A stretch of 64,000 bases of DNA from Archilochus colubris (lineage: Eukaryota > Chordata > Aves > Apodiformes > Trochilidae). The position numbers and the translations under genes were made by a program. The notes beneath the pieces are model-generated. The model was not told where the DNA came from, ran no database searches, and worked only from the letters and a program-made list of their open reading frames with translations. Each line of letters starts with the position of its first letter. Position 1 is the stretch's first letter. The stretch covers positions 63,676 through 127,675 of the forward strand of contig CM041104.1 in NCBI GenBank assembly GCA_023079485.1, in the 5' to 3' direction. Shown piece after piece: positions 43,341 to 56,685 of the stretch.

Positions 43341-43564
43341 ACGTTCAGTCCCTGGGACAACATTTTGGAACTACACTATAGTGTAGGAATATACTGTTTC
43401 CAGGTAGCATATGAAGCTGCTGGTAGTGCTCAGGATGCTCTGGTAGTCTTTATCCCTGGTGCTTCTCTGCTCAGTGTCCCCTGGGAATTCAGGGGGTAGA
43501 GGTGAGACACAGTCAACACTGCCCTCTAAGACTGAGCCCTGTGAAGACCCTGCAAGGGGTGGGA

Positions 43565-43650
43565 AAGAAATAGTTTTTATTAGATAGATATTCATACAGA
43601 TAGGTTTTCATATAGATAGGTTTTAATACAGATAGTAATAGATTTAGATA
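43565..43650. repeat. degenerate GATA/ATAGATAG simple repeat
   Basis: Imperfect repeats of ATACAGATAGGTTTT and related units. Confidence 0.6.
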
Positions 43651-45290
43651 CATAATAGGTACTTAACAACTGATTCATCCTTTGTTATGGAGGAAATGCA
43701 ATGAAATGGCATTATCTGACTTTAAAATCACTGGAGTCTTTTAAGTTGAGAGCACTTTCTTTTTGCTTTAGGACATAATTAGTCCCTACAAAGTTTCTTC
43801 CATCTCAGAGGCTCTTCTCTTACCAAACTCTTGTGCAGCCACAATCAGCTGAGTTCTCATAGCATGAAAATACTTTTGCTACCACGTGGCAGATCTTGTG
43901 TTATCAGGGCAGGATCACTTCTATCACAGAACATGAGACCAGATGAGAAAAAGCAGCACCCAGGAGCTAAAAGGAAAAGGTAGCAGTTGTTGCACATTAA
44001 AGCCCATCATTCACTGACTGCTGCAGCCTCTGCCTCTCAGATACTCAAGACTCAGCGGCTGGGACCCTCAGTCAACCCCCAGGGTAATTTAACCTCTGAA
44101 TCTCAGAGATCAGCACATGAGCTGCAGATTGTAAAATCTACCATTATGTTTGCAGTTTCAATTGCGCCAATTGGCCCCACTGGTCTCTTCTGTAGAGACC
44201 AAGGCAAATCCTCTGTGTTCTGGTCAAACTGCAGCTTGCAAATGAAAAAGTTGTTTCCTCCCTCCCTGCACTGGGGAAGTAGCATCTCCTGGACTGCAGA
44301 GTTGATGAGATCCACCACTGGAGATACTACTCAGACTTCTGCATGTCATGGCTGCAGTATCTGTAGCACCAGAGACAGAGCTCCTGGGGAAACTGAGGCA
44401 CAGAGTGAGGGTGGGAGGCTCTTGGCTCAAACAGAACTGTGAGGAGCACTGAGCACATGACTGCTGTGTTCCCCAGCTTCATGGATGACACATGGGGGCT
44501 TGCTGATGTTGTCTGCTGGCCAACACTGGTGACGTGGCCTGTCCCTTTTGCATGAGCAGCATCTCCCATGCGGGCAGCACATGCCCAGATAATGCTGCCT
44601 GTTGGGGTGTTTGAGCTCTGGGTGTTTCATTTAGGGCTATCAGCCCTTTCCCCGCCCCCCATCTGCTCCTACCTGGCTTTAGTTGCATCCCACATGCTAA
44701 AATCTTGGAGTGGGCTGCAAGTTCAGGGGGGTTATGGACAGGGGAACACCTGCAAGCAAAACTTCCTCCAAGACAAACACAGTCCCACACATGGAGGGAG
44801 CTTCTGGATGTGGCCCTGCAGACAGGGACTCCTGTGCACCCCTCCCAGTGGCCCCATGCAAACACCAATCCACCCCAGCAAAGCCATGCTGTGGGATGTG
44901 CCAGCTCTCCTGGAGCAGGAACATGGCAGGGCCCCAGCACCCCAAAGTCACCTGGGCTTTATTGAATTCAACAGATAGACTGACCTAAAATAAATATCAC
45001 TTCTTTACACTGCCACCGGTCCTCTCTGATGGCCCCTCAACATGACAACACCAACGTTGTCTGGAGTAGTAGGAGACCTTGATGGATGTTACTTCATTCC
45101 CTATTCACGGGAGTGCTGCAGGAACAGCCTCCTGTCCCGAGCACAGGAAAGAGGAGCAGGAGGGGTGGGATGAGCTTTGCATCCCAGGAAAAAGCTCTTT
45201 ATGAGCCCGAGGGATGTTATACCCTGAGGGATGTTCCCCTGGGTCTGGCTGAAAAGCTACTTTCAGTATCAGGTTTCTGAGTTCAGTGCA

Positions 45291-45705
45291 TAGAATCACA
45301 GAACCCCAGACTGGTTTGGCTTGGAAAAGACCTTAAAGCTCCCCCAGTGCCACCCCTGCCATGCTCAGGGACACCTCCCACAGCCCAGGGTGCTCCAAGC
45401 CCCATCCAACCTGGGCTGGAACACTGCCAGGGATGGGGCAGCCACAGCTTCTCTGGGCACCCTGGGACAGGGGCTCAGCACCCTCACAACAAAGAATTTC
45501 TCCCTAGTATCTCATCTCAATCTTCCCTTTTTCAGTTTGAAACCATCCCCCTCATCCCATCCCTCCAGGCCCTTGTCCCAAGTCCCTCCCCAGCTTTCCT
45601 GGAGCCCCTTCAGGCACTGGAAGGTGCTCTAAGGTCTCCCCACAGCCTTCTCCAGGCTAACAACCCCAACTCTCTCAGCCTGGCTTTATAGGACAGAGAC
45701 CTCCT
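45291..45705 (-). mobile_element. CR1 3' fragment
   Basis: Starts AGAATCACAGAACCCCAGAC-TGGTTTGG and runs through GACACCTCCCACAGCCCAG, CCATCCAACCTGGGCTGGAA, GCAGCCACAGCTTCTCTGGG and TCTCCAGGCTAACAACCCCA. All are standard CR1 3' sequence in reverse orientation. Confidence 0.9.
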
Positions 45706-46136
45706 CACAGGAGCATCCTTCTACTGGGGGTAACCTGGGGTCTCACCTTCTCTGCAAGGGGCACTTCTGACCATGGGGGATGCTGCAGGTCCTCCCCGGG
45801 ACCGTTCCTCCTTCCCACGAGTGGGGAAGGACCAGCTCTGGGCCGAGTTTCGGTATCTCTGAGTGGAAAGATACCACTCTGCAGGACTTCCAGCGAACAG
45901 CAGAGGCCAGCAAAGAGCCGCTCTGCGCCCATCCCGTCCTGTCCTGAGCGGGGGGTGGCCGGAGCTGGGGCATCTTGTGCCCAAAGCCATCCATCTAGTT
46001 AGGGGAGAAAGCCCTCCCAGATCTTGGAGGAGCACAGGCAGTGCTTTACCGCCAGCTGAGAACCCCCACGCTCAGCTCACAAGTTGTAGCATCTGCCCTG
46101 ACCCCCCACCTGCAGCCCCGGGGAGCGTGTGGGACC

Positions 46137-46248
46137 ATGGCTGCTGCAAAACTGGTGGCACTGATGGGAGAAAAGGGGGACTTTGCTCCCTTTGGGTATC
46201 ACAGCAGACACGGCTTAGTGCCCCAGAACCCCAGTCCAGGACCCAGAG
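46137..46248 (+). other. weak candidate first coding exon, unknown gene
   Basis: ATG in strong context (GGACCATGG) opens 37 codons beginning MAAAKLVALMGEKGD and ending at AGAG|GTAACA, a usable splice donor. No family was recognised. The frame stays open well beyond the donor, so a spliced exon is only one reading and chance is likely. Confidence 0.2.
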
Positions 46249-46295
46249 GTAACAGGGGACATGCTTCCTCTGGGCCACCCACTGTTGGTTGTTGG

Positions 46296-46512
46296 AGTCA
46301 CAGAATGGTTTGGTTTGGAAGAGACCTTCAAAGATCTTCCAGGCCTACCTCCTGCCATGGACAGGGTCAACTTCTACTAGATCCAGTTGCTCAGAGCCCT
46401 GTCCAACCTGACCTTCATGCCCTAAAGATGGGGCAGCCACAGCTCCTCTGGGCAACCTGGTCCCATGTCTCACCACCCCCATCATTTAAAATTTCCATTT
46501 TTATCCAGGATA
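46296..46512 (-). mobile_element. CR1 3' fragment
   Basis: Starts AGTCACAGAATGGTTTGG and contains GATCTTCCAGGCCTACCTCC, CCCTGTCCAACCTGACCTTC and GGGGCAGCCACAGCTCCTCT. Confidence 0.85.
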
Positions 46513-48717
46513 AGGGGGGTCTGGAAAGGGATGTTCACCTCTTCTCACTGCATAGGTTTCTTGGGGGTGGTGTCCCAAGGTCCCCCAGCATGCCCTGGGG
46601 TTGCCCCCCAGCATGGTCAGCACCATGTCCCTGAGCCCCACTCTCCCCTTGCCTACCAAATTCCTTTCACAAGGCACCTTGTGCTCCCTCCCTGCTTGGC
46701 AGCCACCCCTGACACTCCTGCTCCACAACAAGAGCTATTTTTACCCCCCAGCTGCACACTCTTTCCCCAGCCCAGCCTCCTGCCCTCCCTGTGGCCAGCA
46801 CTATCCCCAGCTCCCAGCTGGGACCCCACTGCAGCTGGGGACAGGCTCTGCTTGTGTCCCCCACAGCCAGGAGGGATGCAGAGGGGTTCATTTGTGTCTA
46901 TCATTTCTGTGGACCCCCTTCACTGCTCTGTGCAAAGCTCTTTTTACAGCCTGGGAAGTGGCTGGAGCTTCTTTCCTAGGAGGATGTGTACATGAACATG
47001 TGGCCCCTGCTCCTTCCATGTTTCCCAAATGTCTTTTGAGATCCCTGGCCCAGGTCACTCAAGCAAGTTTAGGGCTGCCCAGGGTATAACTCTGGGAGCT
47101 TTGCCAGGTCTTTGTGACAGTCAGGGGAGGAGACTGGATGTGGAGAAGCTGCAGGTCCACAGGTATAGGGGCAGGCAGGGTCTGTGAGCACTGCTCATCC
47201 TTCCAGGGCTGCTGGACCCCTCATGCCTCGAGTGGACTCCCCACAGCCCTGAGCTCTGAGCTGCTGCTGGCCATGGGACACACATTGTCCATCTCAGTGC
47301 CACTTCTAAGGGCTGCATAAATCAAGAATCAGAGCAGCACCTTGAAACCACACGGCTTGGGGAAAGCTCAGCAGGATGATCCATCTCCATTCCAGGGTGG
47401 ATGCTCCAGGCACAAGCCCTGAGAGGGTCTGTGTAGGGGCTGGGTGGGCTGCAGCAAAGGGGTGGGGAGCATCACCCCTGCTGTGGGCTCCTCATCCAGC
47501 CCATGGCATCTCCAAAGGAGCCCTCAGCATGAGAGAGGACCCAGGGATGGCAGCAGTGACCCTCTGGGGAAGGATACCCTGAACATCACCCACTGCCCTA
47601 GACTGGCCCTCACTTACCCCTCATATAGCCCTTTGCTCCTTTCCAATGAGAGGTTTTAATTTACCCTCTTGGCTGGTGAAATCCTATCCCAAGCAATTCC
47701 CCAGCCATTCCTTTGAATCACTGTAATTACCTCATCACTTTGATATTAATAGAAATCATATGGCCTGGAGAAAATAATTGAAATTAGCCCCATGCTGCTG
47801 GTAAGGGGGACCAGAGGGGGCAGTGGGGGCCTGAGCAGGATGAGGGGCACACAAAGCTGAGCCCTGGCTGGACCCTGGCACTCACAGGGTGAGTCTAGAG
47901 GTGCCTGTGGGGCTGCTGCCCAGCCAGTTCTGCCCCAGGGGTGAACTATTGCTGGATTTTGCCTGGCAGCACCAGAAGGGAGGACGCAGGATGGATGCTT
48001 ATGCTGGCCTGTGTTGGGCTCCTGCCAGTCAGCCTGGGAGTATGGTCAACCAGATGCTGGAGCCATTCACCCCCTTGTTGCCACCTCTCCTGCCCCCTGC
48101 TCCCAGCCAGGGCATCCATGAATGCCTATCAACATCATGGGGCTGTTGGGGCTGTTCCCATTTTTTCTTCTGGGGATATAATGAAGAAAAAAAGGCCCAT
48201 TCTCTGTCAGAGCCTCAGAGGCAGCACAGTAGTGGGGAGCTCTGGCAGGTCCTGCCATGCTCCCATGGACCCACCTGCTGACCCTCCAGCTCTCACCCCA
48301 CCTGCTCCCCATCAGATGGGAGGTGACCCCCAACAAAGGCCAGGGCCATGTCTGCCACCCTTGGGCTTTGCCCTGACACGTGTCTTCTTAACCTCTTCCT
48401 TGGGAGCAGCTGCTATCAGGGGTCCCTCCTTTGTGGCCCCAGTGTGCAGCAGACAATTCTCCCCATCTGGCCAGTGAGGCCTCATCTGTTGGAGACCCCC
48501 TGCCCCGGCTTATAACAGCATTAACCTCCCACCTGCCCCCTGCCCACCCACCCCACACACACCCCCCAGCAACTGTCACCAAGAGCCCTACGTGCCCAAG
48601 GGGCCATCAGGCTGGGGACAAGCCAGCAGCTCACAGGGATGGACATCGCTGCCTGCACCTCTGACATGGCCTTCCCAGAGCAGGGCTGGAAATCTTCCCT
48701 TTTCTCCATCCTCCCAA
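46513..48717. other. intergenic, no gene recognised
   Basis: No recognisable exon. An AT-rich patch at 47650-47790 (CTGTAATTACCTCATCAC, GATATTAATAGAAATCATAT) stands out from GC-rich surroundings and could be a conserved element; untested. Confidence 0.4.
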
Positions 48718-49135
48718 CATTACAGAATCACAGAATGTCTTTGATTGGAAGACACATTCAAGATCATCCAGTCCAACCTTTGACCAATCCTGTAAGTTCA
48801 GCTCTAAGCCATGTCCCTGAGGACCAGGTCCACGTGCCATTTAAATACCCCCAGGGCCAGTGACTCCACCACTGCCCTAGGCAGACTCTTCCAATGCCTG
48901 ACAACCCTCTTGGAGAAAAAATGTTTCCTAATATCCAGCCTATACCTTCTCTGGCATCGCTTGCATCCGTGTCCTCTGGTCCTGTCAGACTACTAAGGAG
49001 AAGAGGCTGTGCCCTCCTTGCTCCAACCTCCCTTGAGGTAGGTGAAGAGAGCAATAAAGTCTCCTCTCAGCCTCCTCTTCTCCAGACTAAACAACCCCAG
49101 CTCCCTCAGACACTCCTGACAGGACTTGGGATCAT
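48718..49135 (-). mobile_element. CR1 3' fragment
   Basis: Begins ACAGAATCACAGAATGTCTT and continues AAGATCATCCAGTCCAACC, GCAGACTCTTCCAATGCCTG and AGTCTCCTCTCAGCCTCCTC. Typical CR1 in reverse orientation, about 420 bp. Confidence 0.9.
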
Positions 49136-50795
49136 TTTGAGAACCCAGCCTGGAAAGGTTGTGCCCAGGAACAGTGCTGGTGCCCTGACCACTGCCTGTG
49201 GGTGCTGCCTGCAAAGGTTGCACAAGGGAAATGCAGCAGGGAAATGCTGTTCACGGGTGCTGGACATGGAAATGCAGAGTCTGGGAGCCCCAATGGAGCA
49301 GGGAGCAACCAAGGGGAGGGCCAGGGATGTCTGGCAGGCAGAGGAGGTTGGCTCCCCCCTTGGAGGGAGCAGGAGATGGGTGTCAGGAGCAATGCAAGGA
49401 CAGGCACCAGGCAGGACAAGGGAGGGTGGAAATTCACCTCCAGGGGCTGGAAAAGTTCCCACATTCATGGCTGTGGATGGGGAGGATGAGTCCAGCCATG
49501 GCTCCAGCAGTGCTGGGACTCAGGACCAAGACCCCAGCATGAGGGCTCCATCCCATGCCCACTGCCACCAAGCCATGTGCCCTTGCCCCTTGCTCAGCAC
49601 CACACTCCCTGGGGAGCTGGAGAGATGCTGGGACACCCTGGGACCACCATCAATGGATCCAAGGAGAAGGGTCAGGCTCCAGAACCTCTTGGGAAAAGGA
49701 GTCATGGCACAGGGTGGCATCCCCTGGCTGTATCCCAAAGCCAGGGACAAGAAGAGGTGAGACCAGGCCGCTACCACCTCCCTCACCAGCCACCCATCCC
49801 TCCAGAAGCCTTATCTGCTGCTAATGCTTCACAGCAGCCTCCCCAAAGCTTGCAGGCTTGGCAAGAGGCTCCCAGAATGCATTTGCTCCAAATGGATTGT
49901 ATCAGGAGGAGAACAAAGCACTGGAGAGTTTTCAAAGCAAAGTTGTGATCACAGGATTGCTGCCTGCTGGAGAGGCAGCCGGTCCCCTCCGGCCCCAAAA
50001 GCCACCAGGCAGTGGGTTGGTGTCTCCCAGCTGTCCCCTCCCAGCTCCAGCTCTGCTGTCCCATGGTGGTGGTGAGGCAGGAGCTGTTCAACAGATGCTC
50101 CATTTTCAGACAACAAGCTCCATTTTCAACAAAATATGTCCTGGCTTCACTCCAGCTGCAAATGAAAAAATAAGATATCTTTTTTTTTTTTCCTCCTCCA
50201 AAGTTTCTTGGAAAGCTGGTGCGGGCCAGGCTCTGGAGCTAATGCTGACCTCACCATCATGGGATGTCCCATGGGTGCTGCCCTGCTTTGTTTCCCATCC
50301 CTGGGGCAGGCAGCTCCAGGCAGCATCTCCTGGGGTAGAACAGTTGGCAGAGTGGACTTTTTTCTCTCCAACACCCTCATGGACTTGGGAAAAAAATTGG
50401 AAATATTCTCTCTTCCACCAATCTTACTATAAATTGCAATCCCAATGTCAGGAGAGCTGCTGATGTGGAGGCTGCCCCAGCCTGGCCCATGCTCCACATC
50501 CTGGGAGGGCTGGTAGTAGTGACCCTGAGTGATGCCATAGACACATGTTGCATGGAGCTCAGCGTGCACCATACTTGTGGTGTCCCTGAGAATGGGGCGG
50601 CACATGGGGAACCATGCTCCCCAGGGCGGACTCAGGTAGAAGAAGGAACCGTGTAGGCTGAGGACGGAAAAAGACCAGAAAGTCACGTTGGCTTGGCTTC
50701 CCCTCCACACAAAGATGGTGTCAGCAGTGAGTGGGCTCTGATAGGTATGTGAAATCATAATTTAAGAATGCTGAGAAAACAGAAAAAGCACAAAA

Positions 50796-50850
50796 AACAA
50801 ACAAACAAAACCAAAACAAACCAATCAAACAAAAAAACAAACAAAAAAAT
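50796..50850. repeat. (CAAA)n-like simple repeat
   Basis: ACAAACAAACAAAACCAAAA followed by similar units and short A-runs. Confidence 0.75.
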
Positions 50851-53800
50851 GGGGGGAAAAAACCAACCATTAAGCAAAAGCAACAGAGATGGTGCAGATT
50901 TTGGAGCCTCAGCACTGGGCAGAGGCATGAAAGAGGATGGGTTTAGTAACTGGACCCTCTTCAGGGAGCAGTTAGGTAACTAGAAAATTTCATCAGGGCC
51001 AGGAAAAAAGGAAAACAAACACAGGAACAACGGCTGTCTGCTGTGGACCAGAGAACCCCACGGCCCTGCAGCACCTGGACTGGTGGTAGTGGGCTGGAAG
51101 GACCTACATGAGATCCCAGAGACTTTCCCAGTACATTCCTAACCCATAAGCAATGTCACAACCACCAGGGCTCCTTTGAACAAGTGCCATTGGGAATCTG
51201 GGGAAACAATTGAGCTGCCCAATGCCAGGCTCTGCAAACTGCCTGACTCATTATTGCATTTCCAACAACAAACTCTAAATTCCTTTGTGCCACATTAGGA
51301 AGAGATGCAGACCCTGCTGCTGGAGGCTTAGATATCCCTGTAGCCACAGCAGGAGAAATGCAGTGCAAGCAAGCAGCCTCCTGGAGAAGGTGTGAAGTGG
51401 ATCACTGAGAGTCCACCTCGAGACACAGGAAAATCAAGAAAAATGCCACAAACTCATAAATGCAAAGAAAAAGGTTTAACCAGTGGGCAAAGGGAGGTCT
51501 GTGTGCCCTGTGGGGAGAGCCTGTGAGAGGAAAAGCTTTACACCTGGAGGGTGGTGCTGGAGGATGGTGGGAGTGGGAGAAGAAAGGGGTCCTGCCCATT
51601 GCTGATGGGGGCTGCACCCAAGGCCTCCAGCATACCTGGAAAGCCCCCAAAAACTGTTCAAGGAGGGGAAGAAGAGACTTCAAGGATGAGGCATTGCACA
51701 GTCCCTATGCAAATGCAACACAAAGCTGAGGAAAGGACAGAGCTAAGCTCAAAGGAAAAGCAAAGCAGCCAGAGCATGAAAATCAGCTGGGTGTTAATGC
51801 CAAACAGGGCTGTGGAACCTTCTCCTACACACTGGAGAGGGACAGGTGAAAATTCACTGACATAAGTTCAGCTCTCTTGGTCCACAGGTGCCAGGGAGGA
51901 CTCTAGACTAATGCCCCAGCATCCCAGCACTGCCATGATGAGGTACATTGGGTGAGATAGACTCACACACAGCACTCAGCCCAGGACATGAATTCATCTG
52001 TGGGGACACAATCTACCCCTGCGTGCTCCTGGCCTGCAGCATCCCCATGGGTGTGAAGCTGGGCACCAAATCATGGCTGCCATGTTCCAGGTGGAGACCA
52101 GGAGTGGATTCTGGGAGCCAGACAAGTGTCAACAGCAGCAAAAGATGGACTTACAGTAAACAAACCAAACAATCCACCCACTTCAATGTACCCTTCAAAG
52201 AGTGTCCACCAAGGATGGCAGTAAGGAAGAACATTGTGACAGGGGCTCCCAGCTCATGCTGAGGAGCAGGCACAGGTATGAGCACCAGAAACAGCTCTTT
52301 CCATGGGTGGAGGGACCTGCAGTGGTGAATATTGCACACTAGGAAACAGCCAGTATTGAAGAGATGCTACTTGAGATGGCTGACAGACATCTTCCCAGTT
52401 CTCTCTGGAGATGGATGTTGGCCACAACTCAGGACTGAGCAAAGTCCCTGGCAGAGCTGGGCCAGGCTGCAGCTTGGTTCTGGATCCTCCCTGGGCTTCC
52501 TAAAGCTGGGACCTGTACCCAAAGAGCTAAAAGATGTGCAAGATGCCTGTAGGACCAGTGGGACAGGCAGGCAGAGGAGGTCTAGCTGGAGCCCTTGTGT
52601 CACCATCTGTGTGGCTGTAGATTTGCCCTCCCAAACTGTCCCAGCCCCATAGAGCTCTTTGCCTTGGATGGGGAAGATGATCAAAGAGGTTTGATATAAT
52701 CCTGTGTGATCTGCATAATGCAGCCCTGAAACCTGCTGCTCTCACCAGCCCTGTCACACGGAGCTCCTGGGTCTTCCTCTCCCGCTTTTCTGGCCTTGAC
52801 TTGTGGCTGGGACAGAAACCATGATCTGAGGAAGTCTCCCAGCTCTCCAGGCAGGGGCACCCCCAGTCTCGAGCCTCTGGAGAGCCTGATAGGCAGCTTG
52901 TCATCTGGGACATGAGCACCTCGTGGTCAAAGAGGGACAGATGAAACATGAAAGTGTATTGAGACTTTTTCATAGAGATGCTTTGAGGGTGCCACACTGC
53001 TGGTGGCTTATGAAGAAGGTGACCTTCTTGGGTCCCCCCATCACCTCCATCCTGGGAAAGAAAATTCCTGCTAGAGTTTTAGCCAGGGCTGAGCATTGCA
53101 GAACAACAAAATCCAACCCCTTCAAGCCTGGAAAAAAACCCAACTTCCCTTTGTGATTGTTGGATGGCTTTAAATTACAAAAACAAAGCAAAAATAAAAA
53201 AAACAAACCACCCCACTGGTGCCTGCAGCCAGCTGCTGTGACTTCAGGAGACTCCATGCCTGGTCATGGGTGTTTTTGCAGGACTGTGAAGTGGCTGCAC
53301 CCGTGCTAGACACAGCCCTTGGCTTTGCTGCCAAGGCAGGGACAGATACCCAACACTGTCAGCTGCCACACTGCCACGTGGAAGTGTCTCATCATCAAAG
53401 TGACTCCCCAGTAAATCACCCCAAAGGGAGGGTGTACCCAGCTGGGCAGCATCTGCAGACTACAGGACAGGCAGGGGCAGAGCTGGTGGCATCTCAGCAC
53501 CTGCAACTGTCTCCAGTAATACCACCCAGAGGATGCGAAATGTGGGGGAAAAATAAATATAGCTCAAAGGAGACTCAGAGATTGAAGAGAAATGGCCATT
53601 AGCAACCCTCCATCTGCAGTAAAAAAGCCAACCATGTCCCACACTCCGGATCTAATGGGTTTTTAATATTCTCATGGCACTGTGGTATATATGGTAAGAG
53701 ACACTTGGAGATCTTGCATGAGCATCATTACTCGGGGGTCTGCTCACAGAGTTCAGCCTCTTCCTTTCCCTGCCAGCTGCCTTGGAGATGTAGATGTTTC

Positions 53801-56585
53801 AATTATTATGACAAGCTGCATATTCCAAATTAAGGCCAGAGAAGTGTCTCTGTCTTATACAGAAAGAGGTGGGGGGGGAGGGAATATCCTTAAAAGGCAA
53901 AGAAATGAACTCAGAAATTAATAAGGCTGATTGACAATGCTGCTTTGGAAACTCTGGTACCATATGGCATCCTTGAATGGCTGCAGTGCTGTTCGGATGG
54001 AGTTGACCAGCTGGAGAGTTACTGTGGGTTGTTTGTAATTGTAATAATGGATATCAGATGGCTGGTGTGGAGCAGTTTATAAATGAGAACAGACAATGAG
54101 CCGCACTGTTTGTCAGGAAATCATTGCTGATATGGGCTTTGGGCTCCCCACCACTCCTGGGCTGAGCTGGTGGCTGTTCCCAGGGCAGCCTCAGCTGCTG
54201 GGTAGTGCAGGTCCTGCCAGGAAAGGCACAGGACCGGGGCAGGTCACCATCAGCACCCAGGGCAAGTGGTCCAGCCATGAGCAAAACTGACAAAAAAATG
54301 CCCTCACCCTCATGGTACTTCATGCAGAGCCCCAGCCAGCACTAGAGATGTCTTCGTGCAAAAAGGGATCTGTCCAGCCCATGCCTCTCTTGGGAAGCCA
54401 AAGCAAAAGGACCCAGCCAGGGAGCTGATGAAGCCTCAGGAGCCATCCAGGCTCATAGGGCTGATGAGGGCTCACATGCTGACACTTCCAGATTGGTTTT
54501 TGTGCTCAACAGCTGGAAAAATCACGACAGTTCAGAATTTGCCATTTAATGGATTTATTTTTTTCATAACATTAGTAACAGTGAAATTAATTATTTCAGT
54601 TTCTGCTGATCTCCAGCTCTGTGATGTGTCACATCAAACAAAGCCTGAGTTTGGAATGAAAATGTCACATGCTTGTTACCTCATCTTTTCCAAAATGAAA
54701 CTCCATCCAAATGAACACAGGGCATTGCCTAGCTGGAATGTCCCCTCTGCTCCAACAGAAGCCACCCTGTGCCAAGGGCATCAAGCCCCAGCCTGGGGAC
54801 ACCAGCAAGGAAATGGCTAGTAGAGAAGGCTGCACTCAAGATTTACACCTTTTTTCAACCCCCTAGTGCTTCTGGACTATTTCTTTTTCAAGAAACACCC
54901 CAAACTGGATTAAACAACTCTCCCACTGACCTACCAGTAGCCCATGCAGGGAGTCGAAGGGGATTTTCCTCTTGTTCAGCTCCAGGCTGTTAGTATCTCT
55001 GGTGTCAGAAGCAGGGACCAGTGGGTGGTTCAGGACAGGACAGCAGCAGGGACTGATCTCTAGGAAAGCAAGTTCCATGGGAAAGTGGCCAGGACTGGAA
55101 CTGGGGCCATGGCATGTGCCAGACTCTGGGCAGAGCATCCACAAGCCCACATGTCCCTCTAAGCCCCTCTGCAGGCCATGGCCATGAAATTATTCTGCCT
55201 TGCTGTTTAGAAAACAATAAGATATGTCTTCTGCAAGTATTTTATGTATTTATATTTTATGTATTTACATTTCATATGTTAATTTATATTTTCCTGTTTT
55301 ACACAGAATCTTACAGAAATATTTCCTTTCTATTGTTCTTACATGTTCTTATAAAAATATTTCTTAAAAACACCAGGGCATACAAATCCTCAGACAAAAT
55401 CCATTACCAGGCTGGCAATGGGCAGGGCAGGGCAGGACAGTTAAAGTCCATGATCGAAATCAGCTGTCAGGAAAACTCACTCTAAACCATCACCCCCAAT
55501 GATGAACTTCTGCTCCTAGCTCTGAAAATGGTCCCATTTTTTCCATTTGGCTCTTCCTCAAAACTCCAGTTTTTGGGGTTTTTTTTTGTTTTTTTTTCAG
55601 TTCAGAGGAGTCTGCTTATTCTGACCCTTGGTTTCTAGACTCCCATGTGAATTATAAGTAACCCATCCATTCCAATAGCACAGATTCAGGGTTTGTCTTA
55701 CATATATCAACCACTATTTAGGGAAAACTGGGATCTAATGACCATGCAGCAAACATCATAACCAATTGGTTTTAATTTGTAAGGGGACACTGAGACGTGG
55801 TGCAGACACAAGAAATGAGCACGTTTTGGATACCCCCTCTGGATCTGGACCTGGGCCAGGAAGCTGGAGGGCTGGTGGCATCCTCCAGATCTGGCCATCG
55901 TGTCCCCCTCTCCACATCCACAGACCTCTGGGTGACCAGATCGCATCCTCCCAGCTTCAGCCTGAAGTTGTCCCTCAACAGGAGAACTCCCCTGCTCTCT
56001 CCAGCTCAACTTTGGCTGACCTCACCAGAGAATCGAGCCAGAAAATGGCTCCATGGCCCCTCCTGATGAGCTAATTTCTGTCAAAGCTTGTTGGTGGCAT
56101 CACCCCACCCCAGTGCCCTGCCATGAGCTGCAGGTTCCCTGTTTGAGTTTGGTGAGGCCAATGCATGGCATCCCTAGTGCATGTGAAACTGCCACAACTA
56201 CAAGCCCTGGCACATGTTGTCCGCAGTTTAAACACCAAGATTTCAAAAGAAAGAGGTATTCAGCATGAATATCTACTTTAAAAAAATCCACTCTTCTTCC
56301 CAGCACAGTCACCCTGAAAGGCTGAGCATACCATGCTGGTGAGGTTTTGGTGTACTCAGCTCGGTTTGACATCATTTTTGGGGTGTCAACTGTTTAATCA
56401 GTCCCCATCACACCACCCCCCTCAGTACTTTCAGAGGGCCCCCGCTCACAGCCGTGCTGGTGTGGTTGTTGGGTTTTATTTTACAGGAGCAATAGAAGCA
56501 TACCCATATCCTCCCGGCTTGGCTCACCCCGGGTCCCACCCACATGCCCCTGACATTAATGGGTTTACTTTGCTGTGCCTGGCAG

Positions 56586-56685
56586 GTAACAGCCTTCCAG
56601 AGCTGGCTGCACTTTGTCAGCCCAAGCCAGCAGCTGCTCAGCGAGGCCAAGGAGCAGGTGGCAGCCCCACGGCCCCTCGCACCCG
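56586..56685 (+). other. weak candidate internal exon, unknown gene
   Basis: 100 bases between a good acceptor (TTTACTTTGCTGTGCCTGGCAG|G) and a good donor (ACCCG|GTGAGA). One frame reads VTAFQSWLHFVSPSQQLLSE and on to the donor without a stop; a second frame is also open. No protein family was recognised, so it may be a non-coding or chance exon. Confidence 0.25.

Larger units (their letters stand above)
40601..45290. other. intergenic, no gene recognised
   Basis: No exon of the expected divergent neighbour CBFA2T2 was recognised. Contains AT-rich patches (42490-42545, 43190-43340) and degenerate GATA-type repeats at 43565-43650. Confidence 0.45.
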
